Positions 12,739 to 22,158 are shown, numbered from the stretch's first letter. The stretch: DNA of 47,916 nucleotides from UBA11524 sp051886675 (GCA_051886675.1 JBJEYH010000284.1:1-47916), one strand, 5' to 3'. Numbers and translations: made by a program. Notes: generated by a model not told the origin, from the letters alone.

Positions 12739-14967
12739 TCACCGGGCGATGTGGTTCAGCCGCTCGTTCAGCTCCAGCAGCTGCTCCCTGGTGAAGGTGA
12801 TGCCCATGGTGCTCATCATGCTGGTCAGCCGCAGCACCGTGAAGCCGTTCATCATCTCCAGCATGACCGGGGTCATCTCCAGGCCCTTGCCGGCCGGGGC
12901 GGTCATCACCTGCTTCATCAGCCGGCTGAACAGCGCCGCGCCTTCCGGATTGGCCATCACGTCCCCCACCCTGTCGTTCAGGGAGAAGCAGCCCTCCGGC
13001 GCGGTCACGTCGAACCAGTTCAGCACCGCGCCCTTCTCCTTGAGCCGGTAGCGCTCGTTGAACACCGCCACCCTGCGGATGACGCTCTCATCCGTGCAGT
13101 CCCCCGCCACGGCCTGCAGACGGCTCTGACCCTCATTGGGCACGTCGAAACGGAAGAAGTGATCCTCCGCCCGCCGGCGTCCCAGGCTCCGCCCGTTCAC
13201 CAGCAGCTCCACCTCCGGCTGGTTGGAGTAGACCGTCACCTTCGTCACGTCCTCCACCCGATCCACGTAGCGCTTGCCGCAGATGTGCACGAAGGGCTCG
13301 TCGCTCAGCCAGGCCTTGTAGGCGTAGAAGGCGTCCTTTCTGTACTTGCGGTCGAAGGTCACCAGACCCTTGTGGTTCTGGCCGTTCTCGCCGCCCTCGG
13401 AGCGGTTGTCCGCGCCGAAGTCGAACATGTTCCACACATGGGTGGCCCACAGATACTTCCTGCTGAACAGCTGCCGGATCAGCTCCTCATGGTAGTAGGC
13501 CTGGTATTCCTCGGTATAGTCGCCCTGCACGGGGTTGGAGGTGTGCCAGTCCAGCGCCTCGCAGCCGTACTCGCTCACGCCGATGGGAACGTCCGGCAGC
13601 TCCCGGTGGAATCTGTCCAGCCAGGGGCCGTTCATGGACGTATCCCCGCCGTACCAGCCGAAGTAATGGTTGTAGCTCACCGCGTCGGGAATCCTGATGT
13701 AGGTGGCGTGCATGTCGCACATGGACACCACGGCCATGGTGGTCAGGCGGGTTTTGTCCATGTCATGGCACAGGTCGTTGAGAATGCGGTGATTCTCGAT
13801 CAGGTCGGGATCCTCGGCCTCCCGCATGGTGATCTCGTTGCTCAGGCCCCAGACCACGATGCTGGGATGGTTGTAGTTCTGGATGATCAGCTCCTTCATC
13901 TGGCTGATGGTGTTCTCCCGTCCGCCGGGCATGTGCCGGGAGATGTACGGGATTTCCGCCCACACGACCAGGCCCCGCTCGTCGCACAGGTCGTAGAAGT
14001 ACTGGTCATGCTGATAATGCGCCAGGCGGACGGTGGTGGCGCCCACCTCGCAGATCAGGTCGATATCCTCCCGGTGATGCTCGGGCAGCAGGGCGTTGCC
14101 GATGTCCGGCCGATCCTGATGCCGGCTCACGCCCCGCAGGGGATAGGATTCGCCATTGAGGATGAAGCCCTCCTCCGGGTCGATGCGGAAGCTGCGGCAG
14201 CCGAAGCGCGTGCCGACGCTGTCCAGCACCTGGCCGTCCTCCATGAGCTCCACCCGGGCGGCGTACAGGTAGGGATCCTTCCGGCCGTGCCAGCGGCGGA
14301 CGCGGGGAATGATGGTCTCGTGCGCCGTCTGATCCGCGGGTACGGTGGCCTCGTCCAGGACGCGGCCCCCGGCGTCGGCGACGGTGTAGCGGAGGCTCTG
14401 GCCCGCCCGGGCGTCCGTCAGATAGACCCGGGTGGTCACGCGGGCGTCCTCGCCCTCCATGGCAGGGGTCACGGCGATTCCCGGGCCGCCGAAGCACGTC
14501 AGGTCGAAGTGGGACGCCGGCACACAGATCAGGCTCACGTCCCTGTACAGCCCGCCGTAGAAGGTGAAGTCCGCCTCCTGGGGATAGACGGTCTCGCTGG
14601 GGGAATTGTCCACCGCCACGGCGATGAGGGTGCTGTCCTTCAGCGCGTCGGTGACGTCCACGCGCCAGGCGGCGTATCCGCCGTCATGGTGCATGAGGTG
14701 CCTGCCGCCCACATACACGTCCGCGGACAGGTTGGCGCCCTTGATTTCCAGGAAGTAACGCTCCGCCGCGGGGATCTCCTCCCGGCTCAGTTCCTTGATG
14801 TACCAGCAGCGGCGCCGGTCGTAGTCGCCGCCGCCGTCCTGACCGTCGATGCCGTTCCAGGTGTGGGGCAGGTTGACCCAGTAGCGCGTTTCCGGCAGCC
14901 GGTCAGGCCGCTGCGCCGCATCCTTGGTGAACGCCCACTTGTGATTCAGGTTGACTGTTTGCCGCAC
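12739..14967 (-). CDS. Glycoside hydrolase family 2 (beta-galactosidase-like)
   Basis: A 742-residue cytoplasmic glycosidase with a GH2 plan: sugar-binding jelly roll (about 1-160), immunoglobulin-like domain (165-265), TIM barrel (268-560) and a C-terminal extension. The acid/base is E378 in VVWGLSNEIT and the nucleophile E466 in GVSEYGCEALDWH. No signal peptide is present, so the substrate is taken up first, in agreement with the GPH symporter immediately upstream. GH2 covers beta-galactosidase, beta-glucuronidase and beta-mannosidase; the SEYG nucleophile context favours the beta-galactosidase side, but specificity is not certain. The start is a GTG with GAGG about 10 nt upstream. The last 80 residues (Met-rich, helical) are an extension not needed for catalysis. 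Confidence 0.9.
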   Translation of the reverse strand: MRQTVNLNHKWAFTKDAAQRPDRLPETRYWVNLPHTWNGIDGQDGGGDYDRRRCWYIKELSREEIPAAERYFLEIKGANLSADVYVGGRHLMHHDGGYAAWRVDVTDALKDSTLIAVAVDNSPSETVYPQEADFTFYGGLYRDVSLICVPASHFDLTCFGGPGIAVTPAMEGEDARVTTRVYLTDARAGQSLRYTVADAGGRVLDEATVPADQTAHETIIPRVRRWHGRKDPYLYAARVELMEDGQVLDSVGTRFGCRSFRIDPEEGFILNGESYPLRGVSRHQDRPDIGNALLPEHHREDIDLICEVGATTVRLAHYQHDQYFYDLCDERGLVVWAEIPYISRHMPGGRENTISQMKELIIQNYNHPSIVVWGLSNEITMREAEDPDLIENHRILNDLCHDMDKTRLTTMAVVSMCDMHATYIRIPDAVSYNHYFGWYGGDTSMNGPWLDRFHRELPDVPIGVSEYGCEALDWHTSNPVQGDYTEEYQAYYHEELIRQLFSRKYLWATHVWNMFDFGADNRSEGGENGQNHKGLVTFDRKYRKDAFYAYKAWLSDEPFVHICGKRYVDRVEDVTKVTVYSNQPEVELLVNGRSLGRRRAEDHFFRFDVPNEGQSRLQAVAGDCTDESVIRRVAVFNERYRLKEKGAVLNWFDVTAPEGCFSLNDRVGDVMANPEGAALFSRLMKQVMTAPAGKGLEMTPVMLEMMNGFTVLRLTSMMSTMGITFTREQLLELNERLNHIAR

Positions 14968-15093
14968 GGATATGCCGCCTCGCTTTCCTGCGAATTTGTT
15001 CTGAATTGAATAATTCTACCGGGAACTTTGGGAATCCTGCACGGGTGCCGAAAATTGGCGGCGGAGCCCCCGATGCCCCCGGAACGCGCCGCC

Positions 15094-16503
15094 TCAGGCA
15101 TTCCCGTCCCCCTCGCGCCGCCGCTTGAGCAGCGCCACATTCGTGTCCACCTGCCGCTTGTGCAGCGGGTACCAGAACCACAGCACCGCCGCCAGCAGCG
15201 CGAAGCCCACCCCCGGCGCCAGCGTCGCGATGCCGAAGATCCCCTCCCGCACCGCCGCCGTCTGCCCGCCGGATGCCCCCGGCACATAGCCGATCAGGCT
15301 CAGCAGCGCGCCCGTCAGCCCCACCGCCGCCGCCTGACCCACCTTGCGCGCGAAGGAGTACAGCGCGTACACCGTGCCGTCCTCCCGCACGCCGTTGCGG
15401 ATCTCCGAATAGTCGATCACGTCCGTCACCAGCGCCCAGGAGACCATCGAGAAGACCCCCAGCCCCAGCCAATTCAGCGCCTGCAGGGCGATGAACACCC
15501 ACACGCTCCGCGGCCGGAGCAGATACGTCGCCACGCACACCGCCGCCGCGAACAGGTTCGATACCACGCTCACCTCCGCCTTGCCGAAGCGCGCGGCCAA
15601 AGGCCTGGCCGTCACGGCGGCCGCCAGCATGCCCCCCAGCATCAGCAGCGTGGAGGCCGATTGCGCCGCCGCGCTGTTGTAGTAGTCCGGATAGACGTAG
15701 CCCGCCATGTTCTGCATGATCATCTGCGCCAGCAGCATCACCACCGACGCCGCGATCAGCGACAGCAGCGCGCGGTTGCCGGCGGCGTTGCGCAGCATCC
15801 GGCCCACGGAGTTGCGCGCCTGGGCCTGATGGTTGACGGGCATGCTCACCCGCTCGCTCGTCAGGGCGTAGCACAGCAGGTAGCAGATCACCGCCAGTAC
15901 CGAGAAGATCCCCGCCGCCGCCGTCACCCGCGGGCCCACCAGGGTTTCCACGCCTCCGCGCTTCTCATAGGCCATCAGCGGCAGCACCACGCCGATCACC
16001 GCGCTGGCCAGGGTCGCGCCCATGGTGCGCCAGGTGGACAGGGACTGCCGATCCCCCGGCTCCGGCGAGATCGCCGAGGCCATGGAGCCATAGGGGATGT
16101 TGATGCCCGTGTAGCACACCGAGCTCCACAGCACATACGCCGCCAGCAGATACGCGGCCTTCGCCCCATAGGGCCAGCCCGCCGCGCCCCACTGGTACAG
16201 CAGAAAGGACGATACCGCCACCGGCACGCACATCCACTTCAGCCACCGGCGGAATTTCCCGTCCCTCCCCGGGGGCAGTCTGTCCACGATCCGCCCCATG
16301 GTCACGTCCGTGAACGCGTCGATGAAGCGCGTGAGCATCATGATCGTGCCCACCGCCCCGGCGGATACGCCCATCACGTCCGTGTAGAACTTCATCAGGA
16401 TCACCGTGGCCAGGACAAAGGTAAAGTCATTGCCGAAATCGCCAAAAAGATAGCCCACCTTGTCCCTGAGCCCAAAGGGACGGGGCTTGCCAGCGTGCGT
16501 CAT
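15094..16503 (-). CDS. GPH-family sugar:cation symporter
   Basis: A 469-residue, about 12-helix membrane transporter of the glycoside-pentoside-hexuronide family (LacS/MelB/UidB group). Visible family features are the opening LRDKVGYLFGDFGNDFTF, the RFIDAFTDVTMGRIVDR loop between helices 2 and 3, and IPYGSMASAISPEPGDRQSLSTWR after helix 4. It would import a glycoside with Na+ or H+. GGAAGG lies 9 nt before the ATG at 16503 and abuts the ATG at 16512, so the inner start is preferred. It is 126 nt upstream of the GH2 gene in the same direction, forming an uptake-and-hydrolysis pair. No regulator gene is adjacent. Confidence 0.92.
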   Translation of the reverse strand: MTHAGKPRPFGLRDKVGYLFGDFGNDFTFVLATVILMKFYTDVMGVSAGAVGTIMMLTRFIDAFTDVTMGRIVDRLPPGRDGKFRRWLKWMCVPVAVSSFLLYQWGAAGWPYGAKAAYLLAAYVLWSSVCYTGINIPYGSMASAISPEPGDRQSLSTWRTMGATLASAVIGVVLPLMAYEKRGGVETLVGPRVTAAAGIFSVLAVICYLLCYALTSERVSMPVNHQAQARNSVGRMLRNAAGNRALLSLIAASVVMLLAQMIMQNMAGYVYPDYYNSAAAQSASTLLMLGGMLAAAVTARPLAARFGKAEVSVVSNLFAAAVCVATYLLRPRSVWVFIALQALNWLGLGVFSMVSWALVTDVIDYSEIRNGVREDGTVYALYSFARKVGQAAAVGLTGALLSLIGYVPGASGGQTAAVREGIFGIATLAPGVGFALLAAVLWFWYPLHKRQVDTNVALLKRRREGDGNA

Positions 16504-16605
16504 GGCGTCCATCCTTCCATGCGCTGATTCCAGGGCATCCGCCTCGTCGCGCTGTATCTATTATGGTTCAAAGCCCATCGGCTCATGTGCGGATTTTTCC
16601 GCGCG

Positions 16606-16638
16606 AAAAAAGCCGCCCCGGATCTCCTCCGGAGCGGC
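16606..16638 (-). terminator. Terminator 2 after the SH3 gene
   Basis: On the minus strand GCCGC-TCCGG pairs with CCGG(A/G)-GCGGC and is followed by TTTTTTCG. It backs up the terminator at 16677-16703. Confidence 0.75.
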
Positions 16639-16676
16639 GCGGGCGGAAGGGCGCCTGCGGCAGGCCCGGGCCCATC

Positions 16677-16703
16677 AAAAAAAGTGGCCCTTGAGCCACT
16701 TTT
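16677..16703 (-). terminator. Terminator 1 after the SH3 gene
   Basis: AAGTGGC and GCCACTT arms with a 6-nt loop, followed on the minus strand by seven T. It starts 17 nt after the SH3 gene stop. Two strong terminators in a row isolate the GPH/GH2 genes from this operon. Confidence 0.85.
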
Positions 16704-16719
16704 CAGGCAGCGTCCGCCG

Positions 16720-17319
16720 TCAGTAGTCGTCGCCGCCGAAGATGTGCATGCACGTGATGGGCAGCCAGACCCGGCGATACTGCTGCTTGCCTTCGTCGAA
16801 ATACTCAAACTGCACCCAGCCGTTCTCGAAGGCATACACAGTGCCCACCGTCCATGCGGGGACGTAATCCTTGTGCGCGGTGTAGTTGGTGCCGGGGCCG
16901 TAGTAGGGGATGTAGCGGGTGAGCGTCTGGGCATAGCACAGCTCGCCTTCGTCCTGCACAAGGTTGATGTCGATGTCCACGCGCTTCAGGCCCGTGTACA
17001 CCCGCCGCGGCTCGCTTCCGTAGTACAGCTCCACCTGCAGCCACCAGATGCCGTTGCGGTCATCGTAGGCCCGGGACAGCACGGTGAGGATATACCCCGC
17101 TTGATGGTAGGAGCCCAGCTCGTCATAGTTGGTGCCGGGGCCGGACCGGGTGGCGATGCGCATGATCGATTGCGCCGTCCGGGGGGCGGTGAGCGTGTTC
17201 TCGAAGAACTCGCCGTCGTAATACCAGACCGATGCGTCATCCACGGCCTCGGCCAGACCCGCGCCCGCGCAGCACAGGCAAAGCATCAGCGCCAGGGCAG
17301 ACAGGATCATTTTCTTCAT
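16720..17319 (-). CDS. Secreted SH3-like domain protein
   Basis: A 199-residue exported protein. Residues 1-22 are a signal peptide (MKKMILSALALMLCLCCAGA, then GLAEA). Two bacterial SH3-like modules follow, about residues 50-110 and 118-190, each with the TRSGPGTNYDELG or IPYYGPGTNYTAH turn and a WxxV-type strand, as in SH3b domains that bind peptidoglycan or mediate wall contacts. No catalytic domain is present. GGAGGG precedes the ATG. It starts 25 nt after the hydrolase stop, so it is the distal gene of the nrdR-hydrolase-SH3 run. Confidence 0.85.
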   Translation of the reverse strand: MKKMILSALALMLCLCCAGAGLAEAVDDASVWYYDGEFFENTLTAPRTAQSIMRIATRSGPGTNYDELGSYHQAGYILTVLSRAYDDRNGIWWLQVELYYGSEPRRVYTGLKRVDIDINLVQDEGELCYAQTLTRYIPYYGPGTNYTAHKDYVPAWTVGTVYAFENGWVQFEYFDEGKQQYRRVWLPITCMHIFGGDDY

Positions 17320-17344
17320 GTGTGTCCCTCCTTTTTCTCCATGC

Positions 17345-17836
17345 TCACGGCAGCTGCGGGGGCTGCCGTTCCACACCGTTGTCCAGAATGTGCATGTTCA
17401 GCCCCGCCATCAGGCGCAGCGCGGCGTCCTGCGCCTCCGCGTCCGGATCGGCGATGCAGCCCGTATCCACCAGAACGGGCGTGCCGGGCTGCGCCGTGCG
17501 GGCCAGCACCGCGTTGACCAGTACGCATACGCTGCTCACCACCCCGGATACCTCGATGCTCCGGTAGGCCGTGCGCCGCAGATGCGTGTACAGGGCGTTG
17601 CAGCCGTAGTCCCCCTTGCGGAAGACCCGGTCCGTGGCCATCAGGCACGCGCCCACCGTCCCGTAGAGCCGGGGGCCGCCCGCGGCGTCCAGGGTGAAGA
17701 GCACATCGTCCCCCGCGGCCCGGCAGGCCAGGATTTTCCCGGCAATGGCCCGGTCGATCCCCTTCGCCCCCGGGAAGCCCCGTCGTCCCGTCACGAATTC
17801 CTGCTGATAGTCCACCACGATCAGGCATCTGCGCAT
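17345..17836 (-). CDS. Isochorismatase/nicotinamidase-family cysteine hydrolase
   Basis: A 163-residue cytoplasmic hydrolase. The catalytic triad of the family can be placed at D9 (IVVDYQ), K74 (VFRKGDYGCNAL) and C104 (SGVVSSVCVL). The family includes nicotinamidases, isochorismatases and other amide hydrolases. The small size and the NAD synthase at the left end of the window make nicotinamide a reasonable guess, but nothing in the sequence fixes the substrate. A run of G (AGGGGGG) lies 9 nt upstream of the ATG. It follows nrdR by 86 nt. Confidence 0.85.
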   Translation of the reverse strand: MRRCLIVVDYQQEFVTGRRGFPGAKGIDRAIAGKILACRAAGDDVLFTLDAAGGPRLYGTVGACLMATDRVFRKGDYGCNALYTHLRRTAYRSIEVSGVVSSVCVLVNAVLARTAQPGTPVLVDTGCIADPDAEAQDAALRLMAGLNMHILDNGVERQPPQLP

Positions 17837-17922
17837 GCTGCCGGCCCCCCTGCCGCGCCCGTTTCCCGCGGGCGTCTGCAGGGATTATGGACGGATTTCC
17901 CGCCGGCCATACCCTCCGCGGC

Positions 17923-18393
17923 TTATTCCGCCTGCTGCTTGGACTCGTTGACCAGCTTCTGCAGCTCGTCCATGAAGGTGCCCAGGTCGGTGAACTTGCG
18001 ATACACCGCGGCGAAGCGGACGTAGGCCACGTCGTTGATGGACTTGAGCTCCGCCATGACCATGTCGCCGATGCGCTGGCTGGGGATCTCGCCCTCCATG
18101 GCCGCGTAGGCGCTCTGCTCGACGCGGGCGGTCATGGCGTCGATCTGCTGCAGGGATACGGGCAGCTTCTCGCAGGCGTGGATGATGCCGCCCTTGATCT
18201 TCGTCGCGTCGAAGGGCTCCCGGCGGCCGTCCCGCTTGACCACCATCAGCGGCAGCTGCTCGATCTTCTCATACGTCGTGAATCGCCGGCCGCAGCCCAC
18301 GCATTCCCGGCGGCGCCGGATGCTGTTGCCCTCCTCCGTGGGCCGGGAATCAATGACCTTGCTTTCGGTGCAGTTGCAGTACTGACAGCGCAT
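17923..18393 (-). CDS. nrdR: Transcriptional repressor NrdR
   Basis: A 156-residue regulator that senses ATP/dATP and represses ribonucleotide reductase genes. The N-terminal zinc ribbon has C3, C6, C31 and C34; the ATP-cone runs from about residue 49 to 139 (VVKRDGRREPFDATKIKGGI). The sequence is close to the family consensus from MRCQYC onward. No nrd gene is in the window, so its targets are elsewhere. Its own promoter is clear and carries a 14-bp inverted repeat just upstream of the -35. Confidence 0.97.
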   Translation of the reverse strand: MRCQYCNCTESKVIDSRPTEEGNSIRRRRECVGCGRRFTTYEKIEQLPLMVVKRDGRREPFDATKIKGGIIHACEKLPVSLQQIDAMTARVEQSAYAAMEGEIPSQRIGDMVMAELKSINDVAYVRFAAVYRKFTDLGTFMDELQKLVNESKQQAE

Positions 18394-18424
18394 AGGAATC
18401 CCCTCCGCTCATCTTCTTTCATCC

Positions 18425-18453
18425 ATTATATTGCATTTTCTGTACGAGGGCAA
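18425..18453 (-). promoter_or_regulatory. Promoter of nrdR
   Basis: On the minus strand: TTGCCC (18453-18448), 17-nt spacer, TATAAT (18430-18425), ending 31 nt before the start codon. Confidence 0.8.
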
Positions 18454-18456
18454 GGG

Positions 18457-18470
18457 GCAGATTGATCTGC
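18457..18470 (-). promoter_or_regulatory. Inverted repeat next to the nrdR -35
   Basis: GCAGATTGATCTGC is a 6-2-6 inverted repeat placed 3 nt upstream of the -35 hexamer. It does not match the NrdR box. It may be an operator or activator site for another protein. Confidence 0.4.
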
Positions 18471-18547
18471 GGAACGGGGAACGCCCCTGCCCGCGCCACG
18501 GGCATAGGCCCATCACCCAACCGGCGCAAACAGGCCGCAAGAGGCCA

Positions 18548-21500
18548 TCATTCCTCCCGCAGGGCCTCCAGCGCTTCCCGGCGGCGGAGGGCGTCCTCCC
18601 CGCTCTGCCGGAACAGCCGCTCCGCTTCCTCCGGCGACTGCCGCGCCAGCGCCGCGTACCGCGTCTCTCCCTCCAGGAACGCGCGGTAGTCTCCCTCGGG
18701 AGCCTTGCTGTCGATGACCAGCGCAGGCTTTCTCCGCGGATCCCGCCGGTACAGTGTCCAGTAGCCGCTTTCCACCGCCCGGCGCATTTCCTCCTGCGCA
18801 TGGCGCAGATCCACCCCGTGATTGATGCACGGCGCGTAGGCGATCACCAGCGACGGCCCCGGATAGCTCTCCGCCTCCACCAGCGCGCGGATCAGCTGCG
18901 CGGGGCTCGCGCCCATGGACACCTGCGCCACATACGCATGCTCATAGCACATGGCCATCCGGCCCAGATCCTTGCGGGCGGTGCGCTTGCCCGCCACGGC
19001 GAATTTCGCCATGGCCCCCGCCGGCGTCGCCTTGGACGCCTGTCCGCCCGTGTTGGCGTACACCTCCGTGTCCAGCACCAGCAGGTTCACGTCCTCGCCC
19101 GTGGCCAGCACATGATCCACCCCGCCAAAGCCGATGTCGTACGCCCAGCCGTCCCCGCCGATGATCCACACGGACTTCTTCACCAGCAGATCCGCGCTGC
19201 GCACAACCGCCCGGGCCGCATCGGAATCCAGCGCGGCGCACATGGCCCGCAGCCTCTCCCCGGCCCGGCGGGAGACGTCCGCGTCGTCCATCCCCCCGAG
19301 CCATTCCCCGCAAACCCGGCGGATATCCCCCGCCTGCTCCTCCGCCAGGGCGCGCACCGCCTCCGCCAGACGCTGCCGCCGCTGCTTCACCGCCGCCTGC
19401 AGCCCCAGGCCGAATTCCGCGTTGTCCTCGAACAGGCTGCTGGCCCAGGCAGGGCCGTGGCCCCGCTGGTCGACGGCGTAGGGGCAGGTGGGCGCGCTGC
19501 CGCCGTAGATGGACGAGCACCCCGTGGCGTTGGCGATGAGCAGCCTGTCGCCGAAGAGCTGGGTGATCAGCTTGATGTAGGGCGTTTCGCCGCAGCCCGC
19601 GCAGGCTCCCGAAAACTCGAACAGCGGCCGGCACAGCTGGCTGGACTGCACCGTATCCCGCCGCCGCGGATGGAAATCCGGCAGGGACATGGCCCATTCC
19701 CAGTGGGCCTGTTCGGCGCGCTGGATATCGGCGGGCGCCATGACCAGGGCCTTCTCCGGCGCGGGACAGGCCCGGGCGCAGCTGGTGCAGCCGGTGCAGT
19801 CCAGGGGCGACACCTGCACCCGCAGACGCCTGCCCGCAAGCTCCCGCCCCCTGCCGGGCAGGGTGGTCAGGCCCGGCGGCACGCTTTCCTTCCCCGTTGC
19901 GAACAGCCGGATGCACCCGTGGGGACAGACCATCGCGCACAGCCCGCACTGGATGCAGTTCTCCGCCAGCCATCGGGGCACCATCGCCGCCACGCCCCGC
20001 TTCTCATGGCGGGAGGTGGCCGTGGGGACAAAACCCGCCGGATGAAACAGGCTCACCGGCAGGCTGTCGCCCTCCTGGGCCATGATGGGCCGGATGAACC
20101 GGCGGACGTAGTCGTCCTCCGGCGCCCGGGGGGAATCCTCCTCCGGCGCGTCCAGCCAGGCGGCGGGGATCTCCACCGCCCTCAGCGCATCCCCCGCCCG
20201 GCGGATGGCCTCCCGGTTCCGCCGCGCCACGTCCTCCCCCTGCCGGGCAAAGGCCGTCTCCGCGTCCCGCTCCAGCAGCGCCGCCGCCTGCGCATAGGGC
20301 AGCGCGCCCGTCAGGCGGAAGAACGCCGCCAGCATGATCATGCTGATTTTCCGCCCCAGGCCGCACTGCTCCGCAAGCCCGTTCCCGTCCAGCAGGTACA
20401 GGCGGGCCTTCCTGCGGGCCAGCGTCCGGCGCATCCGCCCAGGAAGGCGCGCATCCAGCGCATCGGCCGTCCAGGGGCAGTTCAGCAGGAAGATCCCGCC
20501 CTCCTTCAGGCAGGAAACCATGTCGAACTGCCCCACCCAGGCCGGATTGTGGCAGGCCACGTAATCCGCGTGGACGGTCAGGTACGCGCTGTGGATGGGC
20601 TGCGGGCCGAAGCGCAGGTGGCTGACCGTCAGCCCGCCGGACTTGCGGGAATCGTAGGCGAAGAAGGCCTGCACATGGCTGTCCGTATGGTCGCCGATGA
20701 GCTTGACGGCCCGCTTGCAGGCCCCCACCGTGCCGTCGGAGCCGAAGCCGTAGAGCCGGCAGGTCATGTTGCCCGCGGGGGCCGGGTCGAAGTCCTCCTC
20801 CAGCGGGAGACTCAGGCGGGTCACGTCGTCCACAATGCCCACGGTGAAGGGTGACTTCATCGGCCCCGCCAGATTGTCCAGCACGGCCTTCACCTGCGCC
20901 GGGGTGAAGTCCTTCCCCCCAAGGCCGTAGCGTCCGCCGGTGACCTGCACCGCCCGGCCCGTGCCGTACAGCGCGGCGCACACGTCCATGTACAGGGGCT
21001 CCCCCGGCGCGCCGGGCTCCCGGGTGCGATCCAGCACCGCCACGGCCTTCACCGTGGGCGGAAGGGCTTCCAGCAGCCGCTCCCGGGAGAAGGGCCGGAA
21101 CAGCCGCACCTTCACCACGCCCACCTTCTGCCCCAGGGATTGCAGATGCAGGACGGTTTCCTCCGCCGTCTCCCCGCCCGAGCCCATGATGACGATCACC
21201 CGCTCCGCATCCGGCGCGCCGGCGTAGTCGAACAGATGGTACCGCCGGCCGGTGACCTCCGCCACCCGGGCCATGCACCCCTCCACCACGCCCGGCAGCG
21301 CCTGGTAGAAGCGGTTGCCGGCCTCCCGGTTCTGGAAATACACGTCGGGGTTCTGCGCCGTGCCGGACTGCATGGGATGCTCCGGATTCATGGCCCCGGC
21401 GCGGAAGGCTTCCACCCTGTCCCAGGGCATCAGGCGGGCCAGCTCCTCCATGGTGGGCAGGGAGATCCGCCCGAGCTCATGGCTGGTGCGGAAGCCGTCG

Positions 21501-22009
21501 AAGAAGTGCAGAAAGGGCACCGACCCCTCCAGCGCCGCCAGATGCGCCGTCAGCGCCATGTCCGCCGCCTCCTGCACCGAGCCGCTGCACAGCATGCCCC
21601 ATCCCGTCTGGCGGCAGGCCATCACGTCGCTCTGGTCGCCGAAAATGGACAGGGCATGTGTGCTCAGCGCCCGGGCGCTGACGTGAAGCACCGCCGGCAG
21701 CAGCTCCCCCGCCAGCCTGTACATGTCGGGGATCATCAGCAGAAGCCCCTGGCTGGCGGTGAAGCTGCAGCCCAGCGCGCCCGCGCGCATCAGCCCGTGG
21801 AGGGCTCCGGCCGCGCCGGCCTCGGACTGCATGGGCATCACCCGCACCGTCTGGCCGAACAGGTTCTTCCGCCCCCGGGCAGCCCATTCGTCCGCCAGCT
21901 CCGCCATGGGGCTGGAGGGCGTGATGGGATAGACGGCTGCCGCGTCGGTCATGGCATAGGCGATGTGGCTGACGGCGGTGTTGCCGTCCACGGTGGCGAT
22001 GATGGGCAT
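18548..22009 (-). CDS. nifJ: Pyruvate:ferredoxin (flavodoxin) oxidoreductase
   Basis: A 1153-residue single-chain PFOR that oxidises pyruvate with CoA to acetyl-CoA and CO2 and reduces ferredoxin, the central fermentative step. Domains appear in the standard order: pyrimidine-binding domain (AVYPITPSSPMAELADEW, about 25-42), domain II and the gamma-like domain (PLYMDV, YDSRKSGGLTVSHLRFG), a two-cluster ferredoxin domain with CIQCGLCAMVCPHGC and CTGCTSCARACPAPEKA, a further cysteine site CAGCGE, and the TPP-binding site GDGWAYDIGFGGVDHVL with TEVYANTGGQASKATP. Length is normal to slightly short. GGGAGG lies 8 nt before the ATG. It seems to be transcribed alone, divergent from the secreted phosphodiester-glycosidase gene. 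Confidence 0.96.
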   Translation of the reverse strand: MPIIATVDGNTAVSHIAYAMTDAAAVYPITPSSPMAELADEWAARGRKNLFGQTVRVMPMQSEAGAAGALHGLMRAGALGCSFTASQGLLLMIPDMYRLAGELLPAVLHVSARALSTHALSIFGDQSDVMACRQTGWGMLCSGSVQEAADMALTAHLAALEGSVPFLHFFDGFRTSHELGRISLPTMEELARLMPWDRVEAFRAGAMNPEHPMQSGTAQNPDVYFQNREAGNRFYQALPGVVEGCMARVAEVTGRRYHLFDYAGAPDAERVIVIMGSGGETAEETVLHLQSLGQKVGVVKVRLFRPFSRERLLEALPPTVKAVAVLDRTREPGAPGEPLYMDVCAALYGTGRAVQVTGGRYGLGGKDFTPAQVKAVLDNLAGPMKSPFTVGIVDDVTRLSLPLEEDFDPAPAGNMTCRLYGFGSDGTVGACKRAVKLIGDHTDSHVQAFFAYDSRKSGGLTVSHLRFGPQPIHSAYLTVHADYVACHNPAWVGQFDMVSCLKEGGIFLLNCPWTADALDARLPGRMRRTLARRKARLYLLDGNGLAEQCGLGRKISMIMLAAFFRLTGALPYAQAAALLERDAETAFARQGEDVARRNREAIRRAGDALRAVEIPAAWLDAPEEDSPRAPEDDYVRRFIRPIMAQEGDSLPVSLFHPAGFVPTATSRHEKRGVAAMVPRWLAENCIQCGLCAMVCPHGCIRLFATGKESVPPGLTTLPGRGRELAGRRLRVQVSPLDCTGCTSCARACPAPEKALVMAPADIQRAEQAHWEWAMSLPDFHPRRRDTVQSSQLCRPLFEFSGACAGCGETPYIKLITQLFGDRLLIANATGCSSIYGGSAPTCPYAVDQRGHGPAWASSLFEDNAEFGLGLQAAVKQRRQRLAEAVRALAEEQAGDIRRVCGEWLGGMDDADVSRRAGERLRAMCAALDSDAARAVVRSADLLVKKSVWIIGGDGWAYDIGFGGVDHVLATGEDVNLLVLDTEVYANTGGQASKATPAGAMAKFAVAGKRTARKDLGRMAMCYEHAYVAQVSMGASPAQLIRALVEAESYPGPSLVIAYAPCINHGVDLRHAQEEMRRAVESGYWTLYRRDPRRKPALVIDSKAPEGDYRAFLEGETRYAALARQSPEEAERLFRQSGEDALRRREALEALREE

Positions 22010-22073
22010 GACGCTGCCTCCCCTCAGGTGATGTCCCCATCAGCCTGTCCAGCCGGCCGTGACGGTATGCGCG

Positions 22074-22102
22074 TTGCGCGGCGGGGCGGAATCTGCTATA
22101 AT
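22074..22102 (+). promoter_or_regulatory. Promoter of the phosphodiester-glycosidase-like gene
   Basis: TTGCGC (22074-22079), 17-nt spacer ending in TGC, TATAAT (22097-22102). It lies 56 nt before the start codon. Confidence 0.75.
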
Positions 22103-22158
22103 AGGCTCAGCGGCGGCGGATGCGCGCCCCACGAACCCATGGAAAGGTTGGATCCTGC

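Noticed and set aside
18457..18470. NrdR autoregulatory box
   Set aside because: The inverted repeat GCAGAT-TG-ATCTGC does not resemble the AT-rich NrdR box, and no second box at the usual spacing is present.
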